Source: an uncultured Gammaproteobacteria bacterium (GTDB lineage: Bacteria; Pseudomonadota; Gammaproteobacteria; Pseudomonadales; Pseudohongiellaceae). Taken from it: DNA of 64,000 bases. The stretch spans positions 1 through 64,000 of the forward strand of contig CAIOZF010000128.1 of the NCBI GenBank assembly GCA_903862645.1. The letters are read 5' to 3'. Of this stretch, positions 37,446 to 43,961 are shown piece after piece; position 1 is the stretch's first letter, and each line of letters opens with the position of its first letter. The position numbers and the translations under genes were made by a program. The notes under the pieces are model-generated. The model was not told where the DNA came from and searched no databases. It was given only the letters and a program-made list of their open reading frames with translations.

Positions 37446-38150
37446 ATGACGTCCGCAAGACTTGCCATAGCAAAATCCGGGTCAGACCCGCGTAAGCGGT
37501 TAGATTTGTTGATATTGTTTGGGCTGCTGTCGCTTTTGTTGACGGCCTGCACCACTACGACTGTGGACGAATTCCGCCAGGGTGAAACCGGCATCGAGGC
37601 TCACCAGTCTATCGTCATCCTCGGCCGTCGCCAGGGCAGTACCTACGAGACACGCGAAGAGTTCGTAACCTGTGTCGGAGAGCGCGTGGCCCGTGGCACC
37701 GAGGCCATTCGTGTGATCCCCGAGAAAGAGTTCATCGATTCGCTGTTCCCCTGGTTCGAACCGCGCACCGCGCCACTGCGCACCAGCGACCTGCAGGTGT
37801 TGATGGAGGAACCGCTGGTCGCCCAGAAGATCAACGAGTACGGCATACGCTACATCGTCTGGGTCGATGGCCAGACCGAGACCACTAATCGCATGGGCTC
37901 CATATCCTGCGCGGTCGGCCCGGGCGGCGGTGGATGCTTCGGCTTCGGCTCCTGGGAAGACGATTCCAATTTCGATGCGCGAGTCTGGGACGTGTCCTCG
38001 TTCGCCTCCGTCGGCACCATCAGCACCGACGCCACGGGGCAGTCCTACCTGCCCGCAGTGGTGGTCCCCATTCCCTTGATTGCCCGTGTCGAAGCAAACG
38101 CCTGCAGCAGCCTTGCCACGCAGTTGCAGCAGTTCGTCAACGGCGGTTGA
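37446..38150 (+). CDS. Lipoprotein, unknown family, repeat-extended N-terminus
   Basis: The 234-residue lipoprotein has lipobox LLTAC (Cys-35). The n-region is unusually long because it contains KSGSDPRKR, encoded by a GGGTCAGACCC repeat; TTG codons just before the hydrophobic part could be alternative starts. The mature protein has FVTCVGERVARGTEAIRVI and EYGIRYIVWVDGQTE, plus a Gly/Cys patch (CAVGPGGGGCFGFGSWED). Several Cys suggest disulfides. Function unknown. It is 22 bases from the previous gene. Confidence 0.75.
   Translation: MTSARLAIAKSGSDPRKRLDLLILFGLLSLLLTACTTTTVDEFRQGETGIEAHQSIVILGRRQGSTYETREEFVTCVGERVARGTEAIRVIPEKEFIDSLFPWFEPRTAPLRTSDLQVLMEEPLVAQKINEYGIRYIVWVDGQTETTNRMGSISCAVGPGGGGCFGFGSWEDDSNFDARVWDVSSFASVGTISTDATGQSYLPAVVVPIPLIARVEANACSSLATQLQQFVNGG
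37479..37489. repeat. GGGTCNGACCC palindrome inside a gene
   Basis: GGGTCAGACCC is followed by GCGTAAG and reads Gly-Ser-Asp-Pro-Arg-Lys in the signal peptide n-region of the lipoprotein gene. The flank resembles the copy in waaC (GGGTCTGACCCACGTAAG). Confidence 0.6.
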
Positions 38151-38174
38151 AAGGCAGAATTACAGGTAAGAATC

Positions 38175-39647
38175 ATGAATCCTATTCCACACAGAATTGC
38201 CGTCACAGCACTGCTAATGACCGGCTCGATGCTGCTCACCTCCTGCGCCATCAACCCCGCCACAGGGCAAGGCAACATCGTGATGATGTCCGAGAAGCGC
38301 GAGCTGGAGATCGGCAAGGAAGAGCATGACAAGGTCATGCAAAGCAGCGCCGTCATGACCGACGAAGAGCTCACCAGCTATGTCAACGAAGTCGGCCAGC
38401 GCCTCGCTGCCGTCAGCCATCGCAGCGATCTTACCTACACCTTCACCGTCATCGACAGCCCCGAAATCAACGCCTTCGCGCTGCCCGGTGGTTATGTCTA
38501 CGTCAACCGCGGCCTGCTCGCCTACCTGAACACGGAAGCCGAACTCGCCGCCGTGCTGGGTCATGAGATTGGCCACATCACCGCCCGACATGCCGTGCAG
38601 CAGCAGTCCAGCGGCAAACTGGCCAGCATCGCTGCTGGCGTGGGCGGCATCGTCGCCGCCGTGGCGACAGGCAGTGGCTACATCGGCTCGCAGATCATGG
38701 ACGTGGGTTCACTGTGGGCGCAGGCCGGGCTCAGTGGCTTCGGCCGCGAGCACGAGCTGGAGGCCGACAGCCTCGGTGCCGAATATCTGCTGGCGGCCGG
38801 TTACGACCCGCAGGCCGTGATCCGCGTCGTCACCGTGCTCAAGAATCAGGAAGATTTCAACACCAAGGTCGCCAACCAGCAGCCAAGCTACCACGGTCTG
38901 TTCGCCACCCACCCGCGCAGCGATACCCGTCTGCAGGAAGCTGTGGCCAGCGTCGGCGCACTTCCGGCCTCTGAAGCTACGCTGGTCGACAATCAGAAAT
39001 TCCGCGAGAAGATGGACGGCCTCATCGTCGGCGAAAGCCAGGCGCTCACCGGCAGCGAGGCCCGCAACCGCTACTATCAGGAACTGCTGGGCTACACGAT
39101 GGTGTTTCCCGACGGCTGGACCATCGCGGAAACTCCCACCACCGTCTCCGCCGCTGGCGCCGAAGGTAACGCCGGGTTGCGTGTGGAAGTGCAGCGCATG
39201 CAGGAGAGTATCGAGCCGCGCCTGTTCATCCGCGACAAGCTCGGTATCGCCAATCTGCAGAAGACCGAGGACCTCAGTCAGTTCCGCCTGATCGGCTACA
39301 CTGGCGTCGCGAACACCAGCGGCACGGCGCAGCGCGTCGCGGTCATCTTCATGGGTCCGCGTGTCTTCATCTTCACCGGTGACATCAAGGACGCCACGAA
39401 GCAGGACGAACTGGACGAACAGCTGCTGGCCTCCATCCGCACCTTCCGCGCAATCCAGACCAACGAGCGTTTCTCCGGCAATGAAAGCCACATCCGCTGG
39501 GTGCAGGTCGGTGACGGCTTCAGCTTCCCCGCACTGGCGCGCATGAGCCCCATTGCCAATTACCCCGATGAAACGCTGAGGCTGCTTAATGGGTATTACC
39601 CGGCTGGTGATCCGAAGGCGGGGGAGTGGATCAAGATCGTCGAATAA
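38175..39647 (+). CDS. M48 family metalloprotease lipoprotein
   Basis: The 490-residue protein has lipobox LLTSC (Cys-24) and an M48 peptidase domain: NAFALPGGYVYVNRGLL, zinc motif HEIGHITARH (His-130, His-134), and third ligand in REHELEADSLGAEYL. It is similar to BepA/LoiP-type periplasmic proteases in outer-membrane quality control. The C-terminal 200 residues (YTMVFPDGWTIAETPTTVS) are a separate domain found in many such proteases. It is 24 bases after the previous lipoprotein, so it likely belongs to the envelope locus. Confidence 0.9.
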   Translation: MNPIPHRIAVTALLMTGSMLLTSCAINPATGQGNIVMMSEKRELEIGKEEHDKVMQSSAVMTDEELTSYVNEVGQRLAAVSHRSDLTYTFTVIDSPEINAFALPGGYVYVNRGLLAYLNTEAELAAVLGHEIGHITARHAVQQQSSGKLASIAAGVGGIVAAVATGSGYIGSQIMDVGSLWAQAGLSGFGREHELEADSLGAEYLLAAGYDPQAVIRVVTVLKNQEDFNTKVANQQPSYHGLFATHPRSDTRLQEAVASVGALPASEATLVDNQKFREKMDGLIVGESQALTGSEARNRYYQELLGYTMVFPDGWTIAETPTTVSAAGAEGNAGLRVEVQRMQESIEPRLFIRDKLGIANLQKTEDLSQFRLIGYTGVANTSGTAQRVAVIFMGPRVFIFTGDIKDATKQDELDEQLLASIRTFRAIQTNERFSGNESHIRWVQVGDGFSFPALARMSPIANYPDETLRLLNGYYPAGDPKAGEWIKIVE

Positions 39648-39666
39648 CCTGAAGAGCTCTTCCCGC

Positions 39667-39693
39667 CCTGTGGGAGCCTGCCTGCAGGCGATC
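39667..39693 (+). repeat. REP-like palindrome
   Basis: CCTGTGGGAGC is followed by a small hairpin (GCCTGC 39676-39681 against GCAGGC 39684-39689) and GATC. The layout matches Pseudomonas-type REP sequences and a second copy at 58431. It lies between the stops of the convergent M48 and uup genes. Confidence 0.65.
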
Positions 39694-39708
39694 AAAAGAG
39701 AGAAGGGG

Positions 39709-41640
39709 TTACTTCTGCAGTAACGCCTCCCACCGCGCATACATGGTTTCCAGTTGATTCTGAAACTTCGCCAGCTCGGCCAGCTTCGCATCAATCTTCT
39801 TTTGCTCCTCCGCGAAGAAGCCGTCGCCCGCTATCACCTGCTCCAGATCGGCGACTTTCTGTTCCAGTTTCTCGATATCTTTCGGCAGCAGGTCCAGCTC
39901 GCGCTTTTCGTTGCTGGTGAGGCTGCTAAGCTTGGGCTTCTCCCCAGGCTTGCTGACAGCGACCGGCGCAGCAGCAGCTTTGGCTTCCGCCTTGGCCTCC
40001 TTGGCTTCCTTCCCCTGGTCCGCGAAAGACACCAGTTTGCCGCCCTGATTCACCCAGTCCTGATAACCGCCGACGTATTCTTTCACCACGCCATTGCCTT
40101 CGAAGACGATGCTGCTGGTGACGACGTTGTCGAGGAAGCGCCGGTCATGGCTGACGAGCAGAATGGTGCCGCTGAATTCCAGCAGAATTTCCTCCAGCAG
40201 TTCCAACGTTTCCATGTCGAGGTCGTTAGTGGGTTCGTCGAGCACGATCAGGTTGGCCGGCTTGCTGAACAGCTTGGCGAGAATCAGACGATTCTGTTCA
40301 CCGCCCGAGAGTGACTTCACCGGCTGGCGCATGCGCGCGGGCACGAACAGGAAGTCCTGCAAATAGCTGATGACGTGGCGCTGCTTGCCGTTGATCTCGA
40401 TGAAATCGCGGCCTTCGCAAAGGTTGTCGATGATCGACTTGTCCAGCTCCAACTGATTGCGCAGCTGGTCGAAGTAAAGCAATTCGAGGTTGGTGCCGAT
40501 CTTGACCTCGCCCTCGTCCGGCAGCAGCGTGCCCAGCAGAATCTTCAGCAGCGTGGTCTTGCCGCAGCCATTGGCGCCGATGAAACCGATACGGTCGCCG
40601 CGCAGGATGCGGGTGGAGAAGTTGTTGATCAGCGGTGCTCCACCGAAGCCATGCGTGATCTTGGTGGCTTCGATAACAATCTTGCCTGAGGAGCTGGATT
40701 GCTCCAGCTCGAACTTGGCCTTGCCGCTGAGTTCGCGGCGTTCCTGCCGTTCGTAGCGCATCTGCTCCAGTGCACGCACGCGGCCCTCGTTGCGGGTACG
40801 GCGTGCCTTGATGCCGGTGCGAATCCAGCGCTCTTCCTCGGCCAGTTTCTTGTCGAACTCACTGTTGGCCTTGTCCTCCGCGTCCAGCTGCTGATCTCGG
40901 AACACCAGGAAGCTCTCGTAATCGTAGTCCCAGCAGCGTAGCCGGCCCCGATCCACTTCGATAATGCGATTGGTGATGCGCTGCAGGAACTGACGGTCGT
41001 GACTGATGACTAGCACGGCGCCGTTGAAGTTGTTGAGGTACTTCTCCAGCCATTCGATGGTGGGGATGTCCAGATGGTTGGTCGGTTCGTCGAGCAGCAG
41101 CATGTCCGGGTCGCACACCAGCGCGCGGCCGAGGGCAGCGCGGCGTCGGTTGCCACCGGAGAGGTTACCCATCAGGGAATCTGCGGGCAGCTTGAGGCTG
41201 TCAACCACGTTGTCGATGCGGTGCTGAAATGCCCAGCCGTCGCGCGCCTCGATCTGCCTCTGCAGCTCTGCCATTGCGTCCATCTGCCGGGGATCATTCC
41301 AGTCGATCTTGTCGGCGTCGGTGTGAGTCATCGCATGATAGCGCCGCAGCAGGTCGCCCAACTCGGCGAGACCGCTGGCGACGTAGTCATACACCGTCTC
41401 GTTACTGAGTTCGGGCAGGCTCTGGTCGAGGTAGGCGACGCGCAGGTCGCCCGCGCGCCAGAGCTCGCCGCTGTCGGGCAGGGCCTGGCCGCACAGTAGT
41501 TTCATGAAGGTGGATTTGCCGGCACCGTTCTGGCCGAGGATGCCGATGCGCTCGCCCTTATGAATGGTGAGGTCGACTCTGTCCAGCAGGGGTCTGTCGC
41601 CGTAAGCAAGTGACAGGTTCGAAAGTCTATAAAGCAGCAT
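39709..41640 (-). CDS. uup: ABC-F family ATPase Uup
   Basis: The 643-residue protein has two ABC domains in tandem: GQNGAGKSTFMKLL with LSGGNRRRAALGRAL and DEPTNHLD; then GANGCGKTTLLKIL with LSGGEQNRLILAKLF and DEPTNDLD. It ends with the Uup C-terminal coiled coil (LPKDIEKLEQKVADLEQVI). ABC-F proteins act on ribosomes or branched DNA; Uup is linked to precise transposon excision. The ATG at 41640 (MLLYRLSNLSLAYGD) matches family starts; an ATG 18 codons upstream does not. Confidence 0.94.
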   Translation of the reverse strand: MLLYRLSNLSLAYGDRPLLDRVDLTIHKGERIGILGQNGAGKSTFMKLLCGQALPDSGELWRAGDLRVAYLDQSLPELSNETVYDYVASGLAELGDLLRRYHAMTHTDADKIDWNDPRQMDAMAELQRQIEARDGWAFQHRIDNVVDSLKLPADSLMGNLSGGNRRRAALGRALVCDPDMLLLDEPTNHLDIPTIEWLEKYLNNFNGAVLVISHDRQFLQRITNRIIEVDRGRLRCWDYDYESFLVFRDQQLDAEDKANSEFDKKLAEEERWIRTGIKARRTRNEGRVRALEQMRYERQERRELSGKAKFELEQSSSSGKIVIEATKITHGFGGAPLINNFSTRILRGDRIGFIGANGCGKTTLLKILLGTLLPDEGEVKIGTNLELLYFDQLRNQLELDKSIIDNLCEGRDFIEINGKQRHVISYLQDFLFVPARMRQPVKSLSGGEQNRLILAKLFSKPANLIVLDEPTNDLDMETLELLEEILLEFSGTILLVSHDRRFLDNVVTSSIVFEGNGVVKEYVGGYQDWVNQGGKLVSFADQGKEAKEAKAEAKAAAAPVAVSKPGEKPKLSSLTSNEKRELDLLPKDIEKLEQKVADLEQVIAGDGFFAEEQKKIDAKLAELAKFQNQLETMYARWEALLQK

Positions 41641-41673
41641 AAAAATTTCCGGGTTGGTGCATTTGTGCCGATC

Positions 41674-41784
41674 GTTGCGTGGGCGGACCCTCACTCAGGA
41701 CACGCCCGTGAACCCATCCATGGGGGGCTCGATCGCGCCATCCATGGCGCTCAACGGTCCTGTGTGTGGGTCCGCCCACGCAAC
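41674..41784. repeat. Structured intergenic repeat, copy A
   Basis: Perfect 17-bp outer arms, GTTGCGTGGGCGGACCC (41674-41690) and its complement (41768-41784), enclose two smaller hairpins, CCCATCCATGGG and GCGCCATCCATGGCGC. An inner pair, CAGGAC (41696-41701) and GTCCTG (41757-41762), adds a further stem. The reverse complement aligns with copy B at 41907-42011. Together they fill the roughly 500-base uup to ATPase spacer, which holds no gene. Confidence 0.75.
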
Positions 41785-41906
41785 TATCTAGCTGTGTGCC
41801 GCGTCAGGAATGCCCTGACTTATTTGAGTCGGGCAGGGGGGCTGGTTCTTGGGTCAGGGAGTCTTTCCGTAATCAGCGGGCGGCGTACCACTGCAGGTAG
41901 AGCTGG

Positions 41907-42011
41907 GTCGAGGGGGGTGGGCCATGCCGGACCGTGTGCCGCCAGGGATGGCGGCACCGAGCCTACAGGGATGTATTCACGGCGTGTCCGGTGTGGCCCA
42001 CCCCCCTCGAC
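41907..42011. repeat. Structured intergenic repeat, copy B
   Basis: 26-bp outer arms (41907-41932 and 41986-42011) match at 24 of 26 positions. Inside is a 9-bp hairpin, GTGCCGCCA/TGGCGGCAC with loop GGGA (41936-41957), then CGAGCC and TTCACGGCGTGTCC. Blocks GGACCGT, GGATGGCG, CGAGCC and TTCACGG(G)CGTGTCC are shared with copy A in the opposite orientation. The outer arms of the two copies differ in sequence but both remain paired. Confidence 0.75.
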
Positions 42012-42138
42012 ACAGATCGGCATTCGAAGTGCGCGGCCGTTGTATTTAGTGCCGCGCAGTATAAACTTGTCGGCAGATAGATGACAGCTGCGATGACACC
42101 AGAGCAGAACCTGACATTGCAGGCGCAGGAGACAGACC

Positions 42139-43932
42139 ATGAGCCCCACACCTGGCTCCAGAAAAACGGAAAATGCGCCTGGAAGAATGGTGGACCTCCC
42201 CGGTTTCCTCCTTGACCTCGTCAAGTCTGGCCATATCACCCAGGCTGACTACAATCTCCTCCTCGACAAACGCCGCGACACCGGAGATTTCAAAAAGCCG
42301 CTGCTCGCCTGGATCGCTGATCAAAATCTTGTCGATCAACTGCCTCCCAATCGTGTGCTCGACATCGAGACGCTCGCGCGCTTTCTCGCCGAACAGGCCG
42401 GGCAGGAGTACTACCGGATTGATCCACTTAAAATCGATGTCGCCAAAGTCACGCAGGTGATGTCTTACGCGTTCACCCAACGTCATAACATTCTTGCCGT
42501 GGAAGTTGGTCCGCAGGAAGTGGTGATCGCCAGCGCCGAGCCGTGGGTAAATTCCTGGGAGAGTGATCTCGAACATGTGCTGCAGAGGCGCATCAAAAGG
42601 GTGGTCGCCAATCCGCTCGAGATGAAACGGCTAACGACGGAATTCTATAGTCTCGCCAATTCCATCAGCCTCGCGATCAGTGGTGGCAACAGGGCGGTGT
42701 CCGGACTCAGCAATCTGGAACAGATGCTGGAGCTGGGCAATATCAAGGACCCGGAGGCCAACGATCAGCACATCATCAGTATTGTCGACTGGCTGCTGCA
42801 GTATGCGTTTGATCAGCGCGCCAGCGACATTCACATCGAGCCGCGACGCGAGAAAGGGAATATAAGGTTCAGAATCGACGGCGTTCTCTACACTGTCTAC
42901 GCGCTGCCCATGCAGGTGATGAGCGCGGTGACAAGCCGTTTGAAAATTCTCGCACGCATGAACGTGGCGGAGAAGCGGCGTCCGCAGGATGGCAGGCTCA
43001 AGACCAAGAGCCCGAACGGGGACGAGGTCGAACTGCGGCTCTCGACCTTGCCGACGGCTTTCGGTGAAAAACTGGTGATGCGGATTTTCGATCCCGAGGT
43101 GCTGCTGCGCCCCTTCGAGAGTCTCGGGCTCGTGGGCGATGATCTTGCACGCTGGAAGAAGATGACCGGCTACAATCACGGCATCGTCATCATCACCGGA
43201 CCCACGGGCAGCGGCAAGACGACGACGCTGTACTCGACACTGAAATCATTGGCGACCGAAGAGGTGAATGTCTGCACCATCGAAGATCCGATCGAGATGG
43301 TGGAGCCGACGTTCAATCAGATGCAGGTGCAGGACAACATCGATCTCGACTTCGCTAGCGGTGTGAAGGCGCTACTGCGGCAGGACCCGGACATCATCAT
43401 GATCGGCGAGGTGCGTGATCTGCCGACCGCAGAGATGGCGATTCAATCAGCGCTCACCGGTCATCTAGTTTTCACGACGCTACACACCAATGATGCGCCC
43501 TCGGCGATTACGCGGCTGTTGGAGTTAGGCGTGGCACCTTACCTCATCAAGGCCACTGTAATTGGTGTCGTCGCGCAGCGACTTGTGCGCGTCTTGTGCC
43601 CGCATTGCAAGACCCACTCGGCGATTACTGATGAAGAGTGGAAGGTGCTGACCAGTCCATGGACGGTGCGCAAACCCAAGATAGTCGCCAGCAGCGTCGG
43701 TTGTTTGGAGTGTCGCCAGACCGGTTACAAGGGTCGGCAGGGCCTCTACGAAGTGATGCCGATGACAGAGACGCTGCAGCGCTGCATTGACGACAAGACC
43801 GATCTGCAGAAGCTGCGCCAGGAGGCGTTCAAGGAAGGCATGCGCAGTCTGCGCTTGAGTGGCGCGCAGAAGGTCGCGGCTGGCATAACCACGGTCTCCG
43901 AAGTGCTGCGTGTGACTCCGGATAAAATGTAA
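42139..43932 (+). CDS. PilB/GspE-type secretion ATPase, orphan
   Basis: The 597-residue protein has a MshEN-like N-terminal region (about 20-160) and a T2SS-E ATPase domain: ASDIHIEPR, Walker A ITGPTGSGKTTTLYS, the Asp box in TIEDPIE, RQDPDIIMIGEVRD, the His box in TGHLVFTTLHTNDA, and a four-Cys zinc module (CPHC ... CLECRQTGYKGRQG). It resembles type IV pilus or type II secretion assembly ATPases, but no pilin, secretin or inner-membrane partner is near. GGAGAC lies 8 bases before the ATG. It is 29 bases before glnE and may be cotranscribed. Confidence 0.9.
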   Translation: MSPTPGSRKTENAPGRMVDLPGFLLDLVKSGHITQADYNLLLDKRRDTGDFKKPLLAWIADQNLVDQLPPNRVLDIETLARFLAEQAGQEYYRIDPLKIDVAKVTQVMSYAFTQRHNILAVEVGPQEVVIASAEPWVNSWESDLEHVLQRRIKRVVANPLEMKRLTTEFYSLANSISLAISGGNRAVSGLSNLEQMLELGNIKDPEANDQHIISIVDWLLQYAFDQRASDIHIEPRREKGNIRFRIDGVLYTVYALPMQVMSAVTSRLKILARMNVAEKRRPQDGRLKTKSPNGDEVELRLSTLPTAFGEKLVMRIFDPEVLLRPFESLGLVGDDLARWKKMTGYNHGIVIITGPTGSGKTTTLYSTLKSLATEEVNVCTIEDPIEMVEPTFNQMQVQDNIDLDFASGVKALLRQDPDIIMIGEVRDLPTAEMAIQSALTGHLVFTTLHTNDAPSAITRLLELGVAPYLIKATVIGVVAQRLVRVLCPHCKTHSAITDEEWKVLTSPWTVRKPKIVASSVGCLECRQTGYKGRQGLYEVMPMTETLQRCIDDKTDLQKLRQEAFKEGMRSLRLSGAQKVAAGITTVSEVLRVTPDKM

Positions 43933-43961
43933 ATGTTTTGCCAGTTAGGGACAGCAACACG

